In this document: one piece after another, positions 1 to 8,468 of the stretch
How the letters are laid out: each line of letters starts with the position of its first letter
Numbering within the stretch: the first letter of the stretch is position 1
DNA from: Methylacidiphilum infernorum V4
GTDB taxonomy: Bacteria > Verrucomicrobiota > Verrucomicrobiia > Methylacidiphilales > Methylacidiphilaceae
Reading direction: 5' to 3'
NCBI RefSeq assembly: GCF_000019665.1
Contig: NC_010794.1
Span: 1,612,001 to 1,676,000 of the forward strand
DNA length: 64,000 nt
Made by a program: the position numbers and the translations under genes
The notes under the pieces: model-generated
What the model saw: the letters and a program-made list of their open reading frames with translations, nothing else
Database searches by the model: none
Told to the model about the DNA's origin: nothing

Positions 1-149
1 GGCTGTAATTTCCTTGACATTCTTTCGTTCCACCATACCATAATTTATAATGATAAACACGAACACCACGGTAATGCTGGGAACGAGAAGTTACCGGAGT
101 GATTCAATTTCATGCCCTGGGATAGCTTTCAAGCTTAGATCCCTGGATC

Positions 150-186
150 AAAAAGGGTTGGTAGGTTTGAACCCACTCCCTTTTTT
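150..186 (+). terminator. possible rho-independent terminator before infA
   Basis: An A-run plus GGG at 150-157 can pair with CCC plus a T-run at 178-185, and GGGTT (155-159) can alternatively pair with AACCC (170-174). The T-run continues to 186. This would end a transcript entering from the left edge. Bases 1-149 hold no recognisable gene. The two pairings compete, so the call is tentative. Confidence 0.35.
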
Positions 187-230
187 CTTTCATCAAAAAA
201 AGAAAGCTTTATGATTGTTTTCATATTTCT

Positions 231-524
231 ATGTCATCAGCAAACACGATAGAATTGGAAGGTACGATTGTTGCTGTTCTCCCTGGGACCATGTTTCGAG
301 TTGAACTCGATAACCAGCACCAGGTTCTCGCCCATATATCCGGAAAAATGAGAAAGAATTTTGTCCGGTTAACTTACGGCGATCGAGTCAAGCTGGAAAT
401 GTCCCCTCACGATTTGACAAAAGCAAGAATATTGTACCGGATTGATAGAGTGCATTCTTCTTCATCACCGACCCTCCAGTCAACGAAGGGCCCAACCAAA
501 AAGTCTTCTTCAAAACATTCATAA
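231..524 (+). CDS. infA: translation initiation factor IF-1
   Basis: IF-1 binds the A site of the 30S subunit and works with IF-2 and IF-3 in start-codon selection. The first ~72 residues have the family pattern: [13 protein letters not shown] near the start, then [14 protein letters not shown] and [21 protein letters not shown], one S1-like OB fold. IF-1 is usually about 72 residues. This protein has 97, because of a Ser/Lys/Thr-rich tail of about 25 residues after the OB fold. No clear Shine-Dalgarno precedes the ATG. An ATG at 211 is out of frame. It stands alone between a possible terminator and the next gene. Confidence 0.93.
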   Translation: MSSANTIELEGTIVAVLPGTMFRVELDNQHQVLAHISGKMRKNFVRLTYGDRVKLEMSPHDLTKARILYRIDRVHSSSSPTLQSTKGPTKKSSSKHS

Positions 525-600
525 AGATTGAGGAAAACCAGCCTGCAAAAATTTTTTTTATGTCACAGAGGGAGAATAGAGCACTACCTTCCCGATAAAT

Positions 601-1467
601 ATGGAACCTATTGTTCTAAGAAGAATTAAAAAAGAGTCTTTTTTAAAAATCCTGATGTCTTCCTTTTTCCGAAAAAGAGAAGGCATCGAACACAGGCCAC
701 AATTCCCAAAGCTAAAGCCCGGACAGATCTGCCTGACATGGGTCGGCCATGCCTCTTTTCTATTACAAACTCCCAGGCACAATATTTTGATCGATCCAAA
801 CTGGGCAAACTGGATGCTTATTATCAGAAGGCTAAAAAAAGCGGGTATCGCCTTGGATGCTTTGCCTTCGATTGACCTTGTGCTTGTCACCCATGCCCAT
901 TTCGACCATTTAAATAAAAAGACGCTGAGAACGATAGCCAAAAAACAACCCATTGTTGTTCCAAGGGGGGTAAAAAGTTTAGTTCAAGGACTAGGTTTTG
1001 AAAAAATTGTAGAAATGCACTGGTGGGAAAAAATCGAAATAGAAGGGACAGAAATTACTTTTACACCAGCTAAGCACTGGGGGGCTAGAATGTTAGCTGA
1101 TTTCCACCGTGGCTATGGAGGCTATTGCATCAAATTTGATGGCAGAACGGTATATCACTGCGGAGACACGGCCTATTTTGAGAAATTTCCAGAAATTGGC
1201 CAGAGGCTTAAACCTGAAGTTGTTTTAATGCCCATAGGCGCCTATGATCCTCCCTCCGGCCGTGATGTCCATATTAACCCAGAAAAAGCAGTTCAAGCCT
1301 TTCAAGAATTGGGAGGCAAGATTATGGTCCCCATGCATTTTGGGACGTATAGAATGAGTTATGAACCCCTTCACGAACCTGCCTATAGGCTGATCATGGC
1401 TGCAAAAAAAAGGGGAATTTTATCCTCCGTACGGTTCCTCAACGAAGGGATACCGACTTTATTCTAA
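601..1467 (+). CDS. metallo-beta-lactamase-fold hydrolase, NAPE-PLD-like
   Basis: A 288-residue soluble protein of the metal-dependent MBL superfamily, close to the bacterial relatives of N-acyl-phosphatidylethanolamine phospholipase D. The order of motifs is complete: GHASFLL near residue 50, THAHFDHLN (HxHxDH, two-metal site) near 98, AKHWGAR near 159, GDTAYFE near 188 and MHFGTY near 248. The substrate cannot be read from sequence. Bacterial members are annotated only as MBL-fold metallo-hydrolases. It is monocistronic and ends shortly before tRNA-Asp. A second, degenerate MBL-fold gene follows the tRNA. Confidence 0.85.
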   Translation: MEPIVLRRIKKESFLKILMSSFFRKREGIEHRPQFPKLKPGQICLTWVGHASFLLQTPRHNILIDPNWANWMLIIRRLKKAGIALDALPSIDLVLVTHAHFDHLNKKTLRTIAKKQPIVVPRGVKSLVQGLGFEKIVEMHWWEKIEIEGTEITFTPAKHWGARMLADFHRGYGGYCIKFDGRTVYHCGDTAYFEKFPEIGQRLKPEVVLMPIGAYDPPSGRDVHINPEKAVQAFQELGGKIMVPMHFGTYRMSYEPLHEPAYRLIMAAKKRGILSSVRFLNEGIPTLF

Positions 1468-1540
1468 ATTTTTCTGTTGAGAAAGATCGGCTCAATGGTC
1501 ATTATTAACCTTACGATTTCTCATTTTTTTTACTCAACTT

Positions 1541-1614
1541 GGAGCCATAGCTCAATTGGTTAGAGCACTGCCCTGTCACGGCAGGGGTTGCGGGTTCGAG
1601 CCCCGTTGGCTCCG
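1541..1614 (+). tRNA. tRNA-Asp (anticodon GTC)
   Basis: A full cloverleaf can be drawn. The acceptor arms are GGAGCCA at 1541-1547 and TGGCTCC at 1607-1613, with discriminator G at 1614. The D-stem is GCTC/GAGC. The anticodon stem is CTGCC/GGCAG around loop CTGTCAC, which places anticodon GTC at 1575-1577. The T-stem is GCGGG/CCCGT with the TTCGAGC loop. No CCA is encoded. Confidence 0.96.
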
Positions 1615-1638
1615 GGAAGGACTACATTAAAACTGATC

Positions 1639-2418
1639 GTGAAAGGGCAAGTTGGAGAGATTGACTTTTTTTCTCTTTTCAGAACTTTTTTCCTGTATTT
1701 TGTTTTTTTACCGCTCTTCTCTTTGAGCTTTTTCCCTCCATGTTGGGGAGAAACCGAAAGGCAAGTTCTCATCAGGTGGTACGGACATGCCTTTGTCTAC
1801 TTAATCTCATCGACGGGAGTCCGGGTTGCCATCGATCCATACGGGGATGAGACGGTTAAATACAGGTTCCCCGATCACCTGCAAGCCGATGTCGTTTTAA
1901 TCAGTTCTGAAGCTGAAGACAGGTCAGCCGGTGAAAAACTGTACGGAACACCGCAGATCTTCAGAAGCATAACCGCTGTAGGACCTAATAATGCCCGTGG
2001 ACATATCTTCAAAGGGATACAAACTTTCCGTGATAAATCCCAGGGTTCGTTGCATGGAAAAAACACGGCGTTTGTCTTTAAACTTGATCACATCACTTTT
2101 GCACACCTAGGAGACTTGGCCCATACCTTGACCAAGGATCAATTAGCTGAATTTGGAAAGGTCGATGTCTTGTTTCTTCCCATTGGCAATGAAATTCTTT
2201 CCAACGATGATCTTGATAAAATTACTTCCGATCTTGGGGCTCGTCTCATTATCCCCATTGCTTTTAAGACAACTTTAAGCGGAGACCTAGACATCCGTCC
2301 CTTGGATAAGTACCTAGAGGGCAAGCATAACGTAAAAATGATCGATAGTTCGGAACTGCTGATCGGCCAATCGGATCTGCCTTCTGAACCGTGGATTTAT
2401 GTTTTAAAAGAACCGTGA
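1639..2418 (+). CDS. exported MBL-fold protein with degenerate metal site
   Basis: An open frame reaches back into the tRNA, so the start must lie downstream. GTG at 1639 is the first reasonable choice (259 residues) and gives a charged N-terminus followed by a long hydrophobic stretch rich in Phe and Leu, a signal-peptide-like leader or membrane anchor. The body matches the small MBL family seen in many genomes: RWYGHAF, then RVAIDPYG, then AHLGDLAHTLT and DVLFLPIGN. Where that family carries the HxHxDH metal motif, this protein reads SSEAEDRS, so the first metal ligands are absent. It may be a non-catalytic relative. The start is uncertain, because the nearest purine-rich stretch (GGGAAGG) lies about 20 bases upstream. 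Confidence 0.7.
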   Translation: MKGQVGEIDFFSLFRTFFLYFVFLPLFSLSFFPPCWGETERQVLIRWYGHAFVYLISSTGVRVAIDPYGDETVKYRFPDHLQADVVLISSEAEDRSAGEKLYGTPQIFRSITAVGPNNARGHIFKGIQTFRDKSQGSLHGKNTAFVFKLDHITFAHLGDLAHTLTKDQLAEFGKVDVLFLPIGNEILSNDDLDKITSDLGARLIIPIAFKTTLSGDLDIRPLDKYLEGKHNVKMIDSSELLIGQSDLPSEPWIYVLKEP

Positions 2419-2841
2419 TTTTTACTTCAAATCCTGGAAGAAATAATAGATTTTGAGTAAAATCAACAAACAATATCGGCTGTATAAGTAAAAAATGTTG
2501 AATTAACTCTAAAAGGGGTTCGGAACAGTTGAATCAAGAGTTGTGCTTTCTTGAGCTTTCATGCATAATTTGAGCGAAGTACCTGGAGTGCCACCTGTCC
2601 ACTACGGCGAGCTCCGCCGGCCGTCTTGCCTGTGGAGAGGAAGGCTCCGGAAGCTATTGCAAGATGGCGCTGCATCCGGCCTCAATGAGTAAGCCTGTCG
2701 GCTTTGTTCTTGACTAAGCAGCAGTGAGTAAGCCTGATGGAACGGAATAGAGAGAACAGAAAAAAAGAACCGAAGATTGGTTTTTACCATGGATAGCAAT
2801 CCTTGTTTTCCGGGCGGTGATCAACTGAATAAAAGAAAGGA
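2419..2841. other. non-coding stretch with a GC-rich structured island
   Basis: No gene is recognisable in these 423 bases. The part from about 2590 to 2745 is richer in GC than its surroundings and folds readily: CGGCG/CGCCG around AGCTC at 2605-2619, and CCGGA (2647-2651) with TCCGG (2675-2679). The 12-mer TGAGTAAGCCTG occurs twice, at 2686-2697 and 2725-2736, with the related TGACTAAGC at 2711-2719. It may be a structured 5-prime leader of purD, a small RNA, or the relic of a repeat. Short frames across it look like chance. Confidence 0.4.
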
Positions 2842-4134
2842 ATGGCCTTGAAAGTTCTTGTGATTGGTGGCGGGGGTAGAGAACATGCCCTGTGTTGGGC
2901 TCTGAAAAATGACCCTTCTGTAAAAGAAATTTTCGTTGCTCCCGGAAACGGAGGAACCGAAGAGTTCTGCACAAATCTTCCCATCAGTGTAAGCGACATG
3001 GATAATCTTTTCCAATGGGCTAGGGAAAATCGGCCAGACCTCACCTGGGTTGGTCCCGAAGCCCCGCTTTGCGACGGCATTGCCGATAAATTTCACTTAA
3101 TCGGGCTGAAAATTATCGGTCCCAAAAAAAGGGCAGCCAGGCTCGAAGGGAGCAAAGCTTGGGCGAAAGAATTCCTTGTTCATTATAAAATTCCTACAGC
3201 TTCCGGCCACATTTTTGACAATCCCCTGGATGCTCTTTCTTTCAGTAAAAGCTTTAAATTCCCTCAAGTCATTAAAGCCGATGGGCTCGCTTCTGGGAAA
3301 GGCGTCCTTATCGCCTTTGACAGTTCGCAAGCTGAACAGGCCATAAGAAAGTTGAAGGATCAAAAGCTTTTCGGTGCAGCGGGCAAAAAAATCCTTATCG
3401 AAGAATTTCTTGAAGGAGTAGAAATGTCTCTTTTTCTGCTCCTCGATGGAAAAAGCTACAAAATACTTGCTGCCGTCCATGATTATAAAAAGATTGAAGA
3501 CTCAAACAAGGGACTGAATACGGGAGGAATGGGAGCGTTTTTCCCCAGTCCCCTATTCGATACCCAACTCAAAAACACCGTAGAGGAAAAAATTATAGTT
3601 CCCTTAATGGAAGCTTTGCAAAAAGAAGCCATAGACTACCAGGGAGTTCTTTACATTGGTTTAATCATTACACGAGATGGTCCTGCTGTTTTGGAGTTCA
3701 ATGTAAGATTGGGGGATCCAGAAGCCCAGGTTTTAATTCCCGCTTTGAATACTTCTCTTGTTGAAATTGCGGATGCCGTTATGGCCAGAAAACTCGATGA
3801 GCTCCAGGTCCACTTCAAGGAGAATTCGCATTATGTTGGAGTTGTGATTGCTTCTAAAGGTTACCCTGAAACTTTTGATATCGGTAAAGAAATCACCCTA
3901 AACGATAACAACTTGACCGAGGAAGAGAGAACTCAAAGCCTTCTCTTTCACTCAGGAACAAAAAGAATCGAGGGCAAACTGGTGACATCTGGTGGCAGGG
4001 TATTCTGCGCTGTAGGTTTCGGACAATCTCTCGAAAAAGCCATAGCCTTTTCCTACCGAAGATTAAGCACGGTCAGCTTCGAGGGCATGATCTACAGAAA
4101 CGATATCGGCCGCTTAAATCCGCCTTCTTTTTAA
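2842..4134 (+). CDS. purD: phosphoribosylamine-glycine ligase (GAR synthetase)
   Basis: Joins phosphoribosylamine and glycine with ATP to give GAR, the second step of purine synthesis, in the cytoplasm. The N-domain has VIGGGGREHAL near residue 10 and VAPGNGG. The ATP-grasp part has KADGLASGKGV near 145-155, EEFLEG and NTGGMGAF. The C-part has EFNVRLGDPE followed by the GARS C-domain. At 430 residues it has full family length. GAAAGGA touches the ATG at 2842. The TTG at 2848 has better Shine-Dalgarno spacing and would give the usual MKVLVIGGG start, so the true start may be 2848. The preceding 420 bases are non-coding. Confidence 0.96.
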   Translation: MALKVLVIGGGGREHALCWALKNDPSVKEIFVAPGNGGTEEFCTNLPISVSDMDNLFQWARENRPDLTWVGPEAPLCDGIADKFHLIGLKIIGPKKRAARLEGSKAWAKEFLVHYKIPTASGHIFDNPLDALSFSKSFKFPQVIKADGLASGKGVLIAFDSSQAEQAIRKLKDQKLFGAAGKKILIEEFLEGVEMSLFLLLDGKSYKILAAVHDYKKIEDSNKGLNTGGMGAFFPSPLFDTQLKNTVEEKIIVPLMEALQKEAIDYQGVLYIGLIITRDGPAVLEFNVRLGDPEAQVLIPALNTSLVEIADAVMARKLDELQVHFKENSHYVGVVIASKGYPETFDIGKEITLNDNNLTEEERTQSLLFHSGTKRIEGKLVTSGGRVFCAVGFGQSLEKAIAFSYRRLSTVSFEGMIYRNDIGRLNPPSF

Positions 4135-4248
4135 AGCCTTCGGTTTTCTAGAGTATAGAGGATTAAAAAAGTATTTTTTCATTTTCTAGATCAGCTCGGG
4201 GTATGGGTCCCACTTGCAAATTTTAAAAGCCATCGTTATATATATAGC

Positions 4249-5151
4249 ATGTTCAAACGCATCTTTTTGTTAACGCTTACGAACATCGCCGTTATTTTTC
4301 TTTTGACGTTGTTTATTTCGTTATTGCACCTGGACCGATGGCTTAATGCTTATGGAATAGACTATCAAACGCTCTTTTTATTTTCCATGGTCGTCGGCTT
4401 TACGGGTAGTTTTATCTCCCTGGCTATATCCAAGTGGATGGCCAAAATGGCTTACAACATCCACGTTATACAAGAACCCTCGAACGAAGCTGAAAGATGG
4501 TTGGTTGAAACCGTTGCTGAGCTCGCCAAGCGGGCGAATATCCGCATGCCTGAAGTCGGTATTTACGAGAGCCCCGAAGTCAACGCTTTTGCTACCGGTC
4601 CCTCTAGATCCAACGCTCTTGTAGCCGTCAGCACGGGTATTCTTTCACAGATGAATAAAAAGCAGATTGCAGGCGTTCTTGCCCATGAAATCACCCATAT
4701 AAACAACGGGGATATGGTAACAATGACTTTGCTGCAAGGTGTCGTAAACACCTTCGTGGTCTTTCTTTCCCGCATCATAGGGTTCTTTGTTGATCGGCTG
4801 TTTAGTCGTAATGAAGAAAGAGAGTCTATCGGCATAGGCTTTTACTTGGGAATGTTTATTTCAGAAATCGTACTTGGTCTTTTAGCTTCTATTATTGTAG
4901 CATGGTATTCCCGAATGAGGGAATTCCGTGCCGATGCCGGCGGAGCTCATCTTGCAGGCAAAGAAGCTATGATCTCTGCACTCAAAAAGCTAAAACAGAT
5001 CATGGAAGGAGAGTCCGCTTTTATCGATGAGCGTTCTCCTGCGTTGAATGCTTTTAAGATTAACGGAAGACCCGGGGGGATTCTTGCCCTTCTTGCCACC
5101 CATCCTCCGCTCGATGAAAGAATAAAGGCCCTGGAAAGAATTCCCGATTAA
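4249..5151 (+). CDS. htpX: membrane zinc protease HtpX (M48)
   Basis: An inner-membrane quality-control protease that degrades misfolded membrane proteins. Two N-terminal membrane segments (about residues 5-25 and 40-62) precede the cytosolic domain. The HEITH zinc motif falls at residues 146-150, and the third ligand is the Glu of REFRADAGG near 224. Two further hydrophobic segments lie between them (about 160-180 and 196-218). The NAFATGP and THPPLDERI signatures of HtpX are present. At 300 residues it has normal length. It is monocistronic, with an AT-rich stretch just upstream. The 174 bases to the next gene hold nothing clear. Confidence 0.95.
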   Translation: MFKRIFLLTLTNIAVIFLLTLFISLLHLDRWLNAYGIDYQTLFLFSMVVGFTGSFISLAISKWMAKMAYNIHVIQEPSNEAERWLVETVAELAKRANIRMPEVGIYESPEVNAFATGPSRSNALVAVSTGILSQMNKKQIAGVLAHEITHINNGDMVTMTLLQGVVNTFVVFLSRIIGFFVDRLFSRNEERESIGIGFYLGMFISEIVLGLLASIIVAWYSRMREFRADAGGAHLAGKEAMISALKKLKQIMEGESAFIDERSPALNAFKINGRPGGILALLATHPPLDERIKALERIPD

Positions 5152-5325
5152 TCTTACGGGAGGGGTTTGTAGAGGATTGAGCAAGACTACCCAAAGCTTA
5201 TAATATCTTGATCTAGATTCCAACATCCAGGCAATAACTAAACAGGATAAGCAGCTAGCCGCTTGCTCCCTTTTCCATGCAATCTGCCGGCAAGATCTTT
5301 TTAATCGATTGGCAAGGAGGAGTTG

Positions 5326-6753
5326 TTATTCGAGATTAAAAGACAGGTATTTTGTTTCTAAAAATTCCCTTATTCCCCATTGCCCTCCTTCCCGACCAAT
5401 ACCCGATTCTTTGATACCACCAAAGGGAGCTTGGCAGCACGAAGGCCTACCATCGTTGATACCCACGATACCGAATTGCAAGGCATGGGAAAGTCGAAAT
5501 GCTCTCTTGAGATCGGAAGTCATGATATAAGAGGCCAGTCCATAACTTGTTGAATTTGCCAGCCTCACTACCTCTTTTTCGGATTCAAAGGAGAGAACGG
5601 GTAAAACCGGTCCAAAGATCTCCTCGGTAAGGATCTCTGAAGCAGGATCGTTGATTCGGATAATCGTGGGGTTAAAGTATAATCCCTTGGCTTCTCCTCC
5701 ATAGAGAATTTTGCCTCCCTTGGATAGAGCATCAGAAAGCAACCGCCGGATTTTCTCAAGGGATTTTTCGCTGACAAGCGGTCCTATATCCGTTTCCTCA
5801 TCCAGGGGATTGCCTACTTTGAGCTTTTTTGTTTCTTCAACGAGCTTGTTACAAAAGAGCTCAACGATCCCTTTTTCAACATAAAGCCTGTTAACCGCTA
5901 TGCAGGCTTGACCGGCGTTTCTAAATTTGGCTTGAATTGTTTCTCTTACCGCCAGATCCAGGTCGGAATCCGCAAATACAATCATTGGAGCATTTCCTCC
6001 CAATTCTAGAAGAACTCCTTTTAATGTTTTAGCCGATTGCTCGTAAAGAGCTTTCCCGACAGGAACACTTCCGGTGAAAGAGACCTTTCTTATTCTAGAA
6101 TCATCGAAAAAGGTTCTGCACAACTCTTCCGGCTTCGATGTAGGGAGAACCTGTAATACTCCTGGAGGACCTCCCGCTTTATCCCAAAGATCGACGAGGA
6201 AAAGAGCGGTTAAAGGACTATGCTCGGAAGGCTTAACAACAACCGTGCAACCTGCAGCAATCGCCGAGGCGGCTTTCCTTGTCACCATGGCGGATGGGAA
6301 ATTCCATGGAGTAATGCACAAGACAGGTCCAACAGGCTCGTAACTCACGATAATTCTCTTGGAAGCTATAGAGGGGGGAATAGTCATTCCATAAATCCGT
6401 TTCGCTTCCTCGGCATACCACCTGACAAAACTTGAAGCATAATCAACTTCCTTTTTCCCTTCCTTTACAGGCTTTCCCATTTCAAAAGCCATGATTTCAG
6501 CCAATGTGTTTTTTTCTTTCATGATAAGTTCAGCCCACAAAGAAAGAATTTCAAAACGACGTTCGGCCGGGGTTTCTTTCCATTGTTCAAAAGCCTTCTG
6601 AGATTCCTCTATGGCCCATAGAGCTTCCTTTGGGGTGCAGTCCGAAACAAGCCCAATAACTTTTCCATCCACGGGACTGATCAACTCGAAACTCCCTAGG
6701 TTGTCTATCCAGTTGTTTCCAATCTTCGCCTGAGTAATGAATTTCTTTTTCAT
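5326..6753 (-). CDS. gabD: aldehyde dehydrogenase, succinate-semialdehyde type
   Basis: An NAD(P)-dependent oxidation of an aldehyde to its acid; the closest pattern is succinate-semialdehyde dehydrogenase. It has ITPWNFP and VVKPSEHSP (cofactor site), FTGSVPVGK, the catalytic Glu in LELGGNAPM and the catalytic Cys in NAGQACIA, then EEIFGPVLPV near the end. ATG at 6753 gives 475 residues, close to the family norm. ATG at 6777 is an alternative. The frame stays open up to 6921 but would then overlap the next gene upstream. No GABA transaminase lies nearby, so the physiological substrate is open. In methylotrophs such an enzyme could close a 2-oxoglutarate bypass. Confidence 0.88.
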   Translation of the reverse strand: MKKKFITQAKIGNNWIDNLGSFELISPVDGKVIGLVSDCTPKEALWAIEESQKAFEQWKETPAERRFEILSLWAELIMKEKNTLAEIMAFEMGKPVKEGKKEVDYASSFVRWYAEEAKRIYGMTIPPSIASKRIIVSYEPVGPVLCITPWNFPSAMVTRKAASAIAAGCTVVVKPSEHSPLTALFLVDLWDKAGGPPGVLQVLPTSKPEELCRTFFDDSRIRKVSFTGSVPVGKALYEQSAKTLKGVLLELGGNAPMIVFADSDLDLAVRETIQAKFRNAGQACIAVNRLYVEKGIVELFCNKLVEETKKLKVGNPLDEETDIGPLVSEKSLEKIRRLLSDALSKGGKILYGGEAKGLYFNPTIIRINDPASEILTEEIFGPVLPVLSFESEKEVVRLANSTSYGLASYIMTSDLKRAFRLSHALQFGIVGINDGRPSCCQAPFGGIKESGIGREGGQWGIREFLETKYLSFNLE

Positions 6754-6820
6754 CAGTTCTCGATTCCTATGTTTCATTTCGCCAATTTTGCCAAGATCAG
6801 AAAATTGATGACAAAGTAAT

Positions 6821-7642
6821 TTAAGGAACGGTTTGTGGATGATCTTTTTCAAAAGAATATCTTTCAACCTGGATCCACTGCTCCCCTTCTTTAACAGGTT
6901 CCTTGTGAATCTTAATGTCACTGACTATGAGTTTGCCCTGTTTTTCATCAAACCAAAAATCTATATCATAATATTTTTCAGGTTCGCCTTTTTCACGAAA
7001 ATCGGTGCAGGCAAAGTACTGCTTTCCCGGTATCCTTCGCACGGGATTATGAATTTCAACAAATTCCAAGGCAAGATCTTTGCCTGTTTTTGGATCTTTC
7101 AAATGAAACACCCCTCCTCCTTCTTTCATTTTTTGGGCGACATAGTCATGAATGGCCGCCTTAACTTCCCAAGCCCTCTTTTGTTCATACTCTCCCGGAT
7201 GCTCGGTGGAAGGGAGCCACCACCAAGCAATGGGGTAGTGCGTTTGCAAGACCCACCTGTCTCCTTCTTTTTTTGGGAATTTGTAGACTCTAATATCCAT
7301 CAGGAGAAGTTCATTGCCCTTGGGTTTCCACCAAAAATCAAGTTCGTAAGGCTTAGACGGATCGGTGCTATCGTGAAATTGTGTCGTTGCAAAATATCCA
7401 TAGCCGGCCAACGACCTCACTATCCGAACTTTTTCGAAGATGAGGGAGAGATCCTGGTTGGAGATCGGGTCATGAAATAGGAATTTTCCATCATGGGCTT
7501 TCTCGGAAACGTATTTCTGGACAGCTTGTTGGACCTCGCTCTTGGTAAATTCCGCTTCTTGGGAATAACCCGTAAAAGAACCCAGCATGAAGGAAAGCCC
7601 GACCATGAAACCAAGCATCCCTTTTCTAAAAAACCGATTCAT
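6821..7642 (-). CDS. exported protein with two tandem ~95-residue repeats
   Basis: Family not recognised. Residues 1-28 form a signal peptide ending near GYSQEA. The mature part consists of two copies of one module. Residues 38-133 and 161-260 share the order (V/I)xxYVxxK, a phrase with F-HDP or LKDP plus a charged stretch, L(S/A)LxF, GYFATTQF or QYFACTDF, then (L/I)DFWW or IDFWF, MDIRVYKFP or SDIKIHKEP, and EGDRW or EGEQW. The second copy is more charged. AAAGG lies 8 bases before the ATG at 7642. A periplasmic or surface role is likely. It sits between the aldehyde dehydrogenase and the DUF420 gene, apparently as its own unit. Confidence 0.75.
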   Translation of the reverse strand: MNRFFRKGMLGFMVGLSFMLGSFTGYSQEAEFTKSEVQQAVQKYVSEKAHDGKFLFHDPISNQDLSLIFEKVRIVRSLAGYGYFATTQFHDSTDPSKPYELDFWWKPKGNELLLMDIRVYKFPKKEGDRWVLQTHYPIAWWWLPSTEHPGEYEQKRAWEVKAAIHDYVAQKMKEGGGVFHLKDPKTGKDLALEFVEIHNPVRRIPGKQYFACTDFREKGEPEKYYDIDFWFDEKQGKLIVSDIKIHKEPVKEGEQWIQVERYSFEKDHPQTVP

Positions 7643-7737
7643 GATAATAACCTTTGTTTAACTTTAGTCTCTTAGAAATAATGGATCGATTATCAGGAGT
7701 TGTTGTCAAGGATTGATTTTACAGGAAATGACAATTT

Positions 7738-8163
7738 TTAGGTCTTAACAAACCAATGATAAAGCATGAAATAAACCAACACTCCAGTTATAGACACATA
7801 CACCCAACTGGGCCATAGAAGTCTTGTAATCCGAGTATGTTTATCAAAGCTGCTTTTCAAGGCAAAATAAACGGCTAAAAAAATAGCCGGCAAATTAACG
7901 ATAGCAAGAACAGTATGGGTAGTCAAAATGGTGAAATAAAGGGGCCTTGACCAGTCATGCCGTGGAAAAGGGGTAGCGCCATGAAAGTAATGATAAATGA
8001 GATAACAACAAAGAAAAGCTATGGATAAAAAAACAGCGGTAATCATGAAAATCTTATGGGCATCCCTCCTTCCCTTTTTTATAGCTATATAGCCTAGCAA
8101 AAGGAAAAAGAATGTCAGTGCGTTTAACGAGGCATTGATGGCTGGGAAATCCTTAATCGACAT
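7738..8163 (-). CDS. DUF420 membrane protein (cytochrome oxidase-linked)
   Basis: A 141-residue integral membrane protein with four predicted helices, starting at ATG 8163 (MSIKDFPAINASLNAL). An upstream TTG at 8190 is less likely. The pattern fits DUF420: NALTFFFLLLGY near the start, HKIFMITA and the His-bearing YLIYHYFHG, HTVLAIVNLPA, and a C-terminal WPSWVYVSITGVLVYFML helix. Members usually sit beside heme-copper oxidase and SCO genes and are thought to help oxidase assembly. Here it lies 305 bases downstream of an SCO gene on the same strand, with no oxidase subunit in the window. Confidence 0.8.
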   Translation of the reverse strand: MSIKDFPAINASLNALTFFFLLLGYIAIKKGRRDAHKIFMITAVFLSIAFLCCYLIYHYFHGATPFPRHDWSRPLYFTILTTHTVLAIVNLPAIFLAVYFALKSSFDKHTRITRLLWPSWVYVSITGVLVYFMLYHWFVKT

Positions 8164-8468
8164 TTTTGACTTTCGGCTTATAAAAAACAAAACGCAACCA
8201 AAAGACTTTATTTAACATCTTTTTTCCTTGCCCTCTTTTTCATTCCATTACCCAGGACTACCTACAGGTCACCCAAAAAAAAGTCGCCTTTCTTTCTCAT
8301 AAAAACCTGTTACTTCCCCAGGAGTTAAAATCGTTGATCCTACTCCTCGATTCCTTCAATTCAATGCCGAATTTACATCCTCGTCCTTTCCGCTATCCCA
8401 TTCTATAAGCCTTTTTACACGGGATGGCGCAAGAAAGGGGCCCCTCATTGCTAACCTTTTCCAACCCT
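8164..8468. other. intergenic stretch, no gene seen
   Basis: About 305 bases between the SCO gene and the DUF420 gene, both read leftwards. I see no coding frame of merit, no convincing hairpin with a T-run and no repeat. It may contain the promoter of the DUF420 gene. Confidence 0.5.

Noticed and set aside
14-51. TTGACA (14-19) and TATAAT (46-51) as a promoter of infA
   Set aside because: The two boxes are 26 bases apart, too far for a sigma-70 promoter, and a possible terminator lies between them and infA.
1588-1638. Coding start of the second MBL protein inside tRNA-Asp
   Set aside because: The bases belong to the T-arm and acceptor arm of the tRNA. A downstream GTG at 1639 serves as start.
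2842-4134. Short minus-strand frames over the purD start
   Set aside because: purD is complete and conserved on the plus strand. The minus frames have no motifs.
6833-7480. 215-codon open frame on the plus strand
   Set aside because: It lies antisense to the duplicated exported protein, whose signal peptide, repeats and ribosome site are coherent. The plus-strand product is rich in Phe/Ile and has no motif.
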